Origin: Apoda limacodes
Taxonomy: Eukaryota > Arthropoda > Insecta > Lepidoptera > Limacodidae
Direction of reading: 5' to 3'
Assembly: GCA_946406115.1 (NCBI GenBank)
Contig: OX291549.1
Coordinates: forward strand, 17,817,901 to 17,881,900
DNA: 64,000 bases
The notes under the pieces are model-generated. The model had not been told where the DNA came from. It made no database searches and was given only the letters and a program-made list of their open reading frames with translations. Shown here piece by piece: positions 23,001-31,700 of the stretch; positions within the stretch are counted from its first letter, which is position 1, and every line of letters begins with the position of its first letter. The position numbers and the translations under genes are program-made.

Positions 23001-23532
23001 GACCATGCTTAAAGGTTCCAAACCCTTCATCATCCTAATTTAAAAATCTATTTGAAAAAAAAATTCTTTATGCAAGTAACATAGTAAAGATTTTACATGA
23101 AACAGACATATTTGTAAAATACCAATACCACAAGAATTATTATTAACTGTTAATTGCAACTGACATTTCTAATATCTGTTAGGGATAATATTAAGTCTAT
23201 TTATTTATTTTATAAAATGACCAAATATCAGCTAAGGCAATTAGGATCAAGTATGCCTTATAACTAGACATCGCAGCAAACTGTGAGCTATAAACAAATT
23301 CAAATATGCCTCTTGAGAGCTCTTTCTGTCATATGTAATTCTTTTCTACCATTGGTTCACGGAGTTGTGTTGCTTTCTACTGATCCAGCAAGAAACTCAG
23401 CAGATACTCTACTAGTTAGCCTACTCTCTCTCTCTACACGCTCCTCGAGTCAGCTGTAAACTCACCAGTCTCTTTTGCAAGCTGGTAATACTTGTCTTTA
23501 CGCTGCTTCCCAACTTTTGTTTTCTTACCCAT
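5018..23532 (-). CDS. FTSJ3: pre-rRNA 2'-O-methyltransferase / 60S assembly factor FTSJ3 (Spb1)
   Basis: Ten minus-strand exons join in phase: 23466-23532, 21791-22548, 21431-21580, 20131-20238, 19508-19669, 18303-18510, 16993-17253, 15913-16116, 14818-15017 and 5018-5440. They total 2541 nt, giving 846 aa, about the length of human FTSJ3 and yeast Spb1. The ATG at 23532 begins [19 protein letters not shown], the usual family start. Residues 24-210 form the FtsJ methyltransferase domain, with SAM motif DLCAAPGGW (50-58) and a K31-D117-K157-E192 tetrad. The middle is acidic and Ser-rich. The C-terminal Spb1 domain has [26 protein letters not shown] and [19 protein letters not shown], then a Lys/Arg-rich tail fit for the nucleolus. 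Family knowledge: it methylates pre-rRNA and acts in 60S maturation. All splice sites are GT/AG. The last intron (5441-14817) is 9.4 kb and full of transposons. Confidence 0.95.
6380..7260 (+). pseudogene. Decayed piggyBac transposase
   Basis: A 100-codon N-terminal frame (6380-6682) is rich in Ser, Glu and Asp, as in piggyBac transposases. After a stop, broken frames continue with [21 protein letters not shown], then [15 protein letters not shown] and [20 protein letters not shown] near 7080-7200, the conserved core of the DDE_Tnp_1_7 family. Several stops and frameshifts, and loss of the C-terminal part, show it is dead. It lies antisense inside the last FTSJ3 intron. I could not define its terminal repeats. 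Confidence 0.8.
8050..9377. mobile_element. Insertion inside CR1 ORF1
   Basis: ORF1 stops matching a continuous frame after AAGGCC at 8044-8049 and resumes at AAGGCC at 9378-9383, so about 1328 bp appears inserted with a possible 6-bp duplication. The insert is itself composite: 8590-8860 is a dispersed repeat, and the rest is AT-rich DNA with no identifiable transposase. Confidence 0.6.
8590..8860 (+). repeat. Dispersed repeat with GAATCCGGCAAGAAACTC core
   Basis: This segment contains TTATTCAAATAAGG, ACTTTTGAATCGTC and TACCGAGAAGAATCCGGC, a combination I associate with a very common lepidopteran dispersed repeat. A partial relative is seen near 23340-23430 (CTACTGATCCAGCAAGAAAC). It lies within the insertion in CR1 ORF1, so it arrived with or after that insertion. 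Confidence 0.55.
10075..10240 (+). repeat. Dispersed repeat B, copy 1
   Basis: About 165 bp match 55565-55745 in the same orientation, with shared blocks CCTGCTTATTTCTTCATAAT, ACGCTTTCGTAAAACATTGC and CACCACTCCTTCTTAAGATT. It lies between T-runs in the CR1 ORF1-ORF2 spacer (about 9890-10375), consistent with a separate insertion there. The family is unknown to me. Confidence 0.7.
10493..13342 (+). pseudogene. CR1 ORF2 (endonuclease and reverse transcriptase), disabled
   Basis: The ORF starts at an ATG at 10493 but meets a stop within about 20 codons. Endonuclease-like pieces follow: [20 protein letters not shown] and, at 11001-11459, IIICDFN plus [10 protein letters not shown]. After more breaks a 540-codon frame (11720-13342) holds the [61 protein letters not shown], then YAVD at 12554-12565 where the catalytic box should read YADD. 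The C-terminal LINE tail ([10 protein letters not shown]) is complete. Loss of the catalytic Asp and the upstream stops mean no active enzyme. Confidence 0.85.
13857..13920. repeat. Perfect 32-bp tandem duplication
   Basis: The 32-bp unit that begins ATTTCATGTAAATTTTCTG occupies 13857-13888 and is repeated without mismatch at 13889-13920. It is intronic in FTSJ3. Confidence 0.92.
13981..14060. repeat. 40-bp tandem duplication
   Basis: The unit at 13981-14020 recurs at 14021-14060 with two mismatches (shared core TTAACTTTTAATACTATAA). It lies 60 bp from the perfect 32-bp duplication, so this intron segment seems prone to replication slippage. Confidence 0.9.
15190..15420. repeat. Probable dispersed repeat, GC-richer, in FTSJ3 intron 8
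   Basis: A segment starting near GGTTGCCTGTAAAGTCGG and running through GTGAGCGGAGCGTAACGC has much higher GC than the intron around it. It resembles widespread lepidopteran repeats that I recall only in outline. It encodes only short overlapping frames on both strands, so I do not call a gene. Confidence 0.4.
16630..16840 (+). repeat. Degenerate copy of the ACCGACTTcaaaa repeat
   Basis: It begins AACCGACTTAAAAACAAGGA and runs through ACGGATTTTTAAAATTCT, TATACTTTTATG and CGAGTATCGATG, in the same order as the longer copy at 42715-43190. It is an internally deleted relative within FTSJ3 intron 7. Confidence 0.6.
16846..16899. repeat. Perfect 19-bp inverted repeat (hairpin)
   Basis: The arm AATTGCAAAAGCCGGTTTA (16846-16864) is followed after 16 bases by its exact reverse complement at 16881-16899. 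In FTSJ3 pre-mRNA it could fold into a stable stem. It lies at the end of the degenerate ACCGACTT repeat copy, whose longer relatives also end in a GCCGGTT motif, so it may be a fold-back of that repeat's terminus. Confidence 0.9.
17539..17800 (-). other. Hydrophobic open frame, unidentified
   Basis: On the minus strand a good acceptor-like sequence (TTTTTAAGTTATAG) is followed by an open frame of about 85 codons ending near 17540. The peptide has two hydrophobic stretches around [20 protein letters not shown] and [19 protein letters not shown], separated by a short basic loop, so it looks like part of a multi-spanning membrane protein. The frame stops just before a GTAAGT donor-like site. 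It lies within FTSJ3 intron 6. It might be a decayed receptor exon or chance; I do not recognise it. Confidence 0.22.
17981..18256. repeat. 92-bp minisatellite, three copies
   Basis: Three consecutive units start at 17981, 18073 and 18165 (AAACTAGGCAGCAG...), each 92 bp with only a few differences. They end 46 bases from FTSJ3 exon 6, on the donor side of the intron. Near-identity suggests recent expansion and likely copy-number polymorphism. Confidence 0.93.
22757..22935. mobile_element. Fold-back MITE in FTSJ3 intron 1
   Basis: The left end (AAAAGCAATGTCCTA) and right end (TAGGACATTGTTTGT) are inverted repeats. The inner parts also pair: GGCGAGTTGGCCAGATATTAGAA on the left against TTCTAATATCTCGCCAACC on the right, around a loop of about 40 bases. 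The whole is an imperfect hairpin of about 175 bp with no coding capacity. Confidence 0.75.
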
Positions 23533-23737
23533 CTTTTATATTGCAACGTAATATGCACTGAAAAGAAAATAAATTAAGTAGGTGAAGTTTTCAAAGCTAA
23601 ATGGAACAAAACAATAAAAATCAGATAGTTGGAAATGGGTCACTGAATACAGGACATTAATTATTATTTATTGTATGGCTAGTACATTGTGGCTGTCATT
23701 ACTGCTCCACCGGACTTTTAGTTTTAGCACCTAACGC

Positions 23738-24070
23738 TCAAGGGCTCCCCGCAGGGCGAGCCTCGGCTTGGGTTGTCGCTCTTGGGGTCGTCCCTTCGAC
23801 CGGCGTGAGCCTTGAACCCGAAGGTGAGTCAGCGCCAGAAGGGCAGTTTTCCTTTACGCGGTTGCGGTTGCGAGTGAGTGGGGCGGGAAGCGCCCCGGCA
23901 CTCTTTGATACCTCGTATAAGAGGTAAAAGAGTGGACTGAAGGTCCGTGCGTACGCCAACGAACCTGGGGACGTCGGCGTCGTGTGAGGGGGGGGAAACC
24001 TCCGGATAGCGAGATCGTCGTCAGGAGCCGTTAGTACGTGATCAATAGTTTTGGAGATATAGGTAGCCAT
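23738..24070 (-). mobile_element. GC-rich repeat C with conserved ORF, copy 1
   Basis: A minus-strand ATG frame of 110 codons contains HVLTAPDDDLAIR near its start and ends SPSGSRLTPVEGT...TQAEARPAGSP before TGA. The same start and end motifs, frame and stop occur in the plus-strand copy at 37524-37895, and similarity continues past the stop into AGTCCGGTGGAGCAGTAATG. The product is rich in Pro, Arg, Ser and Thr with no domain I know. The contrast with the AT-rich flanks and the two-copy status suggest a transposon-borne protein. It lies about 200 bp upstream of the FTSJ3 start. Confidence 0.55.
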
Positions 24071-24079
24071 TTTAAAACT

Positions 24080-24937
24080 ATCACTTGGAATAAAGCTTTA
24101 AGATTTTGAGTGCAAAACCTTGTCTTCAATTGAACTTGGTTAAAAAGCTTTGGTATTTATATTCCGTAATAAACCCTCAGTGCGCTTATTTGACTCACAC
24201 TTGACGTTTTTTAACTACAACAACTTCGGTTACAAAAAGTCGGTTAAAAAGGAATGATTTTTAGTTCATTATACTTAAACTTATCTTTTATGAAAACCTA
24301 ATTTGAGAACCTCCTTTTAAAAGTCGGTTAAAAAGCTTTAATATTATCATTTCAGGGCAGTGGTCCCCCTGGCCATGCAGTTGTATGATGGGCCCTATAA
24401 ATGTCGGTTTTCTAATGTTCAACTATTTAGTTGGACCATGGGGAAAAAAAACCTTGTTCGTACAACCAGTTGGACATAATAGTTGGACAAACAGGAAAAA
24501 CCCGACAGCTTAAGGTGTTAAGGAAACAAACCTGCACTTTTCAGTCTTTTAATATTGTTCAGCTGAAGCAGCATTAATGTAAGATTGCACATTCTTAAAA
24601 AAAATTATCTGACTCTTAGCAGCTGAGTATAATTTAAAACAATTTTAGGACAAACTTTTAGTGTAATTCAACCAAGAAGTAAATATTTACCCTACCTACT
24701 TAGTTATATTAATATATAATATTTGTTTATTGTATTTTATGAATATGAGATGGCCAGTATCATGTAGGTATGGTATAGGTTTTTTTTATTTATGCACACA
24801 GCTATATAAACACAAATGGAATGTTTTAAGCAATAAAATAAAGGAAGAGAAAAAAACTGAACTTTAGTAAATATTTACTGAATTTTTCTACTTTAATGTT
24901 TTTTTTTTACTCCTTAGTAATTAGATGGAACTACCCC
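24080..24937. other. Gene-free stretch between FTSJ3 and the hAT element
   Basis: AT-rich DNA with several AAAAAGTCGGTTAAAAA motifs (24230-24335) that look like scraps of a dispersed repeat. I see no exon. Confidence 0.5.
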
Positions 24938-24945
24938 AAAGTAGT

Positions 24946-25935
24946 TAGGGACACGGTATCGAATATCGGAACAAAAGTATCAATACTTCAATCAAGTACT
25001 TTCTTAGGGCCTTATGCCATAAATCCCTAATGCGTATACGTCAGGGTCGTCAGGACGTCAATACCAGTCAGTAACACAGCACAGAATAACAGTGAGTACT
25101 TTTAGATTACACTTTAATATCAACAAATAATAGTTAAGCACAATAATGATCAACCGCATTAATATAGCAGAAAAACAAATCGCGAAGCAAACATGAAGAA
25201 TGCTGAATGCAGTGTTACCAACTCCTAAAAATAAATACCCTTAACATCAAGATGAAATAACCCTAAATGCAACATTCAAAAGCCCCAAAAAAAACCATGT
25301 ATTGTGTTGTGTACCTATTCAAGAGTTATTTCAAATAAGTTTTCAGTTTTATTAAGGTGAAAAAATAAAACTTAGTTTTAATATTTATTATAATTATTTG
25401 ATTAATAAATTGGTTAACTCCCCACTCATATGATTTCAATCATAAAGATTTTGCGTTTTTTACTCCTTTGAGTCAGTAAAATTAGTGATGCATGAAATAT
25501 TTTTTATACCCCTAAAAATAGCCCTAATTTTTTTGGTCCTATAAAAAGCCCAAAATACTTTTTTACACCCTAAAGTTAAAGCTAAAAGCCCTAAGTTGGA
25601 AAGCCTGGCTGAATGAAACAATATTGGAATAACGGGGAACGGGGAACAAGTAATTAATTAATTAGTGAAGTGAATGAAGGAAAGAATAGGAACTGAACTG
25701 TGAACAGAGAAACGATTTTGAGCTCAGTGTAATGTTTTGGAAAGTGAAGTACAGTTGAACTAAATGGCGTTGCCATAAATACAAGCTATAAAAGTAGGTT
25801 TGAAATGGGTAATTTCTGTCAAAAAGTACTCACCGAGTAAAAGTATTGAACATAAAGTATTGAGTGCAAAAGTATCGGTATTGAAAGGAAAAGTACTCAA
25901 TACCACAGAGTATCAATACCTTATTTGTGTCCCTA
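24946..25935. mobile_element. 990-bp hAT-type element with exact 8-bp TSD
   Basis: Both ends carry the 9-bp inverted repeat TAGGGACAC (24946-24954, and reverse-complemented at 25927-25935). An exact 8-bp direct repeat, AAAGTAGT, flanks it at 24938-24945 and 25936-25943. Inside each end, short motifs such as AGTATCAATAC and GTATTGATAC recur in both orientations, like the subterminal binding sites of hAT transposases. No transposase frame is present, so it is non-autonomous. The intact duplication implies little decay since insertion. Confidence 0.85.
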
Positions 25936-26224
25936 AAAGTAGTAGCAATTTTACTATCAGGCACTACTACTACTACTAGAGAGAGTGTAACAGTGATTTG
26001 GACCACATAATTTTTTTTTTTTATGGCTTTGATTGAGTGAGTAGACTTAAATATTTGCCAATGTCAGTTCACACAAAAAAAAATTAGACTTGTGCTGGAG
26101 AACGGTTTCTATTAATAATATTTATATATATGAACATTGAGCTTACTCAGTCTATGTGCACTACAAAAAATAAAATCAACATAGGATTACATACATATTT
26201 ATAAATATCAATACGTGGGACACT

Positions 26225-27020
26225 CAGAAAGTTTGGAGAAACTAAAAACCTAACTTGTATGGATAAAATATTTATAATTAAATCTTTTCAAAGTACTCTC
26301 CACCAGCCTGTATACAAAGTTTCATGCGTCTGTACCAATTTTCAAAATATATTTTCCAGGCTGCCGCAGACACCTCTTCTAAGGCCTTCTCGAACACTGC
26401 TGACGCATTCCGGCGATGAAAACTGTATCCCTTTCAGCTGTTTTTTTATTTTAGGGAGTTAAAAGAAGTCACACAGTGCCAGATCAGGACTGTAAAGAGG
26501 GTGACCCAAGACTCTGAGGAAGTCCCTCGTTATAAGCACTGAGTTTGTTGTCATTGTGAAGCAGTACTCCACGGAGCCTTGTGTTCGGTCACTTGTTGCT
26601 CATTGTAGACAAAACTTCTGGCAGGAATTTTGTAGTATACCATTCGGCGTTGATGCTGCTTTGGTTTCGTAATGGAATTGAAATCATGTACCCCGTCAAA
26701 GTGAAGAAACTAGCAGTCAAAATTTTCCCTGCAATTCTTGATTGCTTCACTTTCGTAGGCATTGGTTCGTTTTGAAACAGCCAAATCGTATTGATAAATC
26801 CAGGATTCATTACCTGTCGCAATTGCGTAAACGCGCCGAGACGAGCGTGCTTCAAATTTTTGAATATCATAGCACCACTCCGCATGGAGTGCTTCCTGCT
26901 TACAGTCTAATGTTATCAAATGAAATAAATTTTGACCATTTGATGACTTCACTTGAATAAATATGAAATGAAATGAAATAAGGAGGCATTTAAGGTTACT
27001 AGGAGTGATATTACGGGGGA
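26225..27020 (-). pseudogene. Dead mariner transposase
   Basis: Reading the minus strand from about 27000 gives scattered frames with the mariner order: EALHAEWCYDIQKFEARSS, then YAIATGNESWIYQYD (the catalytic region normally TGDESWIY), QNEPMPTKVKQSRI, INAEWYTTKFLPEV, and near 26280 remnants of the C-terminal end. Each motif sits in a different frame, so many indels have accumulated. The first catalytic Asp of the usual TGDESW motif reads Asn here. I did not resolve the terminal repeats. Confidence 0.78.
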
Positions 27021-27789
27021 GTAATTTACACAAAAATAAAAATGCTTATAGCGAGAATTTTAACCTAAAAATTTTCATCGCATTGAGGTCCAAATTCAAA
27101 ACAAGGTTTTCAGTTTAAAAGATTTTAGATTTAGATTAATTTCATGCAAAGAAAAATTCACTCACTTAAAGAGATGATTGTATTTGTTGTTTGTAGATAA
27201 TTTACCAATCCAATCTAACCTCATAACCACAAATCATATAGGTCTCAAAACGGACATATACTATTATCTGTGACAGCCTGCCTAAATAAAGTTTTTTTTT
27301 TTTTTATTGGTAATGAGAATGCGGTCCAGGTACGATAAACAACGACCATATGCGACCAAATATGACCAAATGACGTCACAACCACGGGTCCACGACGTGA
27401 ATCTAAAATAATCCAACTTAAACCAACTCACTTAAAAAAAATGCATGGTTTAGCAATTTGGCAATTTGACAATCGTGTCACACTGACAGCAGGATAGCAA
27501 ATAGATTTTTCAATGTAATCGTAATAGCTAAAAAATCATGCCCTTGCCGAGCGCACATTACGAGAAATTTCGAATAGAAAAATTCTGGCGTGCCCCGGAC
27601 GCGCGTCTTCAATTAATATCGCAAAGTGCGCATTGAAGACGTTTGCAAGCAAACATAACCCAATTATGGGCCATTATTACATTTCTTGCCAATAGTCAGG
27701 GTTACTGAAGTTAAAGATTTAGGTACCCCTAAAAAGTACTAACATACTAACATAAAATTATAGTTCCCAACTGCAATAATATTTGATGT

Positions 27790-28345
27790 AATATTATGCT
27801 TGTACGTTTGGGAAATGTAACACTATACAATTCTTAAATATATACAGAGTTTGTGCACGTTTAATGTTTAAAGGTAAAGCATTTCTCAAACTTATTGCTT
27901 TTACAGTGAAGGAGTCGTTATACGTCTGTGAGTTGTGCAATGGACATTTAAGCAATAGACTTGTTGAATCGCGGAGAAAAGAAGATCTAATAAAATTAAA
28001 GCGTTCTTTCAGTGTGAGGGTGTAGATGGATTGAATAGGACGTTGAAAAGAAGAGATAAAATATGAGTATTCCGTCGAAGAAGTATTGGGAGCCACTTAA
28101 GCTTAGAGCGGAATTCGGAAATGTGTTTATTAAGCTGCTCCTCAGTAAGACGAGGATAGCTAGCATCTGCATAGTAGAGATTTAGCAATAACAATTTTAG
28201 TGGGAATAAGAATATAATTGCGTAATCTACCTAAATATTTTGCAGCAGCAAATATTTACCTGCTTACTTCGCTTGCTTAAGGTCCCCATGATAATGTCTG
28301 GTCAATAAAAATCCCAAGATTTTTTACAGTTTCACTGTAGGCACT
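27790..28345 (-). pseudogene. CR1 ORF2 C-terminal fragment
   Basis: The minus strand matches the last third of the CR1 ORF2 at about 12735-13342: [46 protein letters not shown] and LRNALPLNIKRAQTL. About 60 bases corresponding to the linker after EEQLNK are deleted, and the frame is shifted. It lies about 450 bp upstream of the BI-1 start. Confidence 0.75.
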
Positions 28346-28790
28346 CCATTTTTATGCATGTTGCCTTGTTTGTTTGTATTTTTCCCGTTGCGTTGAATCT
28401 TTGGCGAGTTTTAGAGAATTGCAGATTTTTTAATGCCTACTCCATGGTGGCGAGACGTAGCAGTCAGCAGACATAATCACAGACGTAGCAAGATCTGTAG
28501 CAAGAAGCTTTTATATGTCTGTAGAATATCTTGGGTTTTTTTTTCACAACAGATCTAGATCAATACGAGGTGGTAACACTATGACGTAAAGATATGTGTT
28601 ATTGGCTGGCTACACTTTGAAGTAAAAAAAAAAACCAAAATTGCTGTGTAATCTGTAAATTTTAATTTTTATTGCATTGCATCACAAAAAATCATTCTAG
28701 ATTGTTTCTAGTTACGTGTACTTTGGGGCTTTATAATATTGTGTTACGAAGAGGAATATTACTATTGGTTGAAGATTTTGAGATATCATA

Positions 28791-31700
28791 ATGGCTCCTA
28801 ATATTCAAACATTTATCAATAGTTTCCAGAATCGTTTGTAAGTACCTGCCAATAATTATTTACTTACAGTTAAGCTTTAATAATTAATGAATATCCTTTC
28901 TCTTAATTTAAATCAGCCAGTTATGCTATGCTTTGCTATGCTATCTTAAACGCAGTTAGGTTTGTACCGACAAACCTATCTCGGGTATATCATAATAATA
29001 TATTTTATACATATGTCGAATGACGCAGTTAAATTGACATCTTCAGCTTATTTGTTTAGTGGCGTTTTGTTCACCGACATAATGTACATTATGCGCTTAA
29101 TGTTAACTAAAGAGAATGAAAATTTATGTCTTTTTAACTTGGCACTAAAATAATATATTGTTGACAAATAAATGTGGTAATTCTTTACTTTCCAAGAACG
29201 TGAGATTTTTGCGTAATAAAAATTTCTATTGATAGAACACATTTATATACAAAAATGAAATTCAGAAACTCTCGGAGGACACTAGTTTTTTCGGAAAATA
29301 AATAAATTTAAAATGGGTCGCTGTGACTACTTAATAAGTAGAAGTTGGTTCTGGCGCTCGCTGGCCGCTACCGCGGCACGCTCCGCTCGGCTTTGCGCGC
29401 TAAGTTTCATGTGCTCCACTTGGCTTCGCACGCCAGTTTTCATGTTCCAAAGTTGGTCGCCGTGACTACACTAAATAAGTACAAAGTTGTTCTGGCGCTC
29501 GCATTGACAAGCATTGAATACATTGAAAGCTGTTTAGACTACTGTTAATTGAGAAAAAAATTCACTCCATTCTTCTTCCCATGCAAATTTAACACACATG
29601 CTCCAGACATAGAGCAGCATATGTGTTATCAAAATAGCGATTATTCATTTTGTTTGTTCACATTTAGTCAATAGAACGATGCCTTGTTTTGTTCACAAGC
29701 ATTAAATACATTAAATGCTCTTTATGCTGTATTTGAGCATGTATAACAGTTTTGTTAAGAAAAAATAATGCACTCTATACAAAAGTTGGCAGTATTTTGC
29801 ATGTGCATTCAACACATTAGCCGCGCATGCTGGATATATAGGGCATGTTCCTTTTGGGATGCAGAATGATTACTTTGTTTTTCATTTGTTATCTGTTCGT
29901 GTTGCATTGGTGTCAAAATGTTCAATATTTTTGTTACTTATGTCACTTTTGCCACCGAAAAATTAACCCTTAGACCCATGTCTGAAGGTGAGGTTTTTCT
30001 GTTAATCTATCAAACTCCCTATACATATTCATTGTTTATGGTAGTGTGTGTGTGTGTGCTGTTATCAAAAGTGTGTAAAGTATCAATTGTGGAAACTCTT
30101 AATCCCAAAACGAACATGCCCAGAGTTCAAAACAGTCATCTGCCAAAAAGGGCGATAGATCAGATCCATCGAATTACAGGCCTATCGCTATTACCTCTCT
30201 CCTCTCTAAGGTGATGGAGCGTGTGATCAACACACAGCTTCTAAGATACCTAGAAGTACACGATCTGGTCAGTGACCGTCAATATGGCTTTCGCCACGGT
30301 CGCTCGACTGGTGACCTTCTAGTGTATCTCACACACCGATGGGCACTAGCCATTGAGAGTCAGGGGGAGGCACTGGCATGTAGCCTGGACATAGCGAAGG
30401 CGTTCGATCGGGTCTGGCACCGCGGTCTTCTATCGAAGTTGCCATCTTACGGAGTGCCCGAGGGTTTGTGCAAATGGGTGGCTAGCTTTTTGTCCGGCAG
30501 ACGCATACGAACTGTAGTTGACGGTAGTTGCTCTGATAGCATGGACATTAATGCTGGTGTCCCGCAAGGCTCTGTGCTGTCTCCTACGCTGTTTCTACTG
30601 CATATCAATGACATGTTGGACATCAACAACATACATTGCTATGCAGATGACAGTACTGGAGACACTTTTTACACGGGTCGTGCAAACATCCCTCGTTCCC
30701 TTGTGGAGGAAAACCGCGGAGAACTTGTATCTCAAATCGAGACCACACTGTCCCAGGTCTCTGACTGGGGACGGGTAAACTTGGTCCGATTCAACCCTAC
30801 AAAGACACAAGTGTGCGCGTTCACCGCTAAGAAAACTCCATTCACTGTGGTCCCACAATTCCAGAACACTCCCCTCTCCATCTCCAAGAGCATTGGGATC
30901 CTTGGTGTCGACATCTCCAGCGATGTTCAGTTCCGAGATCATTTACAAGATAAGGTAAAGCTGGCGTCCAAAAAACTTGGTGTACTCAACAGAGCGAAGC
31001 AGTACTTCACGTCGGGGCAAAGGTTGTTACTTTACAAGTCGCAAGTTCGGCCCCATATGGAGTACTGCTGCCATCTCTGGGCAGGTGCACCCGGATACCA
31101 GCTTGACCCTTTTGACTCGGTTCAACGACGGGCTGTGAGAATTGTCGACGATCCCAAACTCACTTGCGGTATCGAGCCCTTAAGTCTGAGGAGAGACTTT
31201 GCCTCACTGTGTGTGTTCTACCGCTTGTACAATGGGTTGTGTTCTGAGGAATTGTTCGAAATGATGCCCACGGCTACTTTCTACCATCGCACCGCTCGCC
31301 ATCGACAGGGAATTCATTCTCACACTTTAGAACCTAAATGGTCGCGTACAGTGCGGTTTCAGAGAAACTTCCTCCCGCGAACGCTTAAGTTGTGGAATGA
31401 GCTCCCTGCCAAGGTTTTCTGCAAGGACTACAGTATGGAGTTCTTCAAGAAAGAAGTTATTAGATTTCTGAAGGGTCGGCAACGCGCAAGTGATACCCCT
31501 GGTGTTGCAAGCGTCCATAGGCTACGGTGACCGCTTACCATCAGGCGGGCCGTAAGCTTGCTTGCCACCTTAGTGGTATAAAAAAAAAAAAAAAAAAAAA
31601 AAAAAACATAGAAATTATTTATGGTAATAGTAGAGCAACCTGTACTATAGTTAACATGGTTAAGTGGTTTGTTCAAAAAAGGTCATATATTATTTAATGT

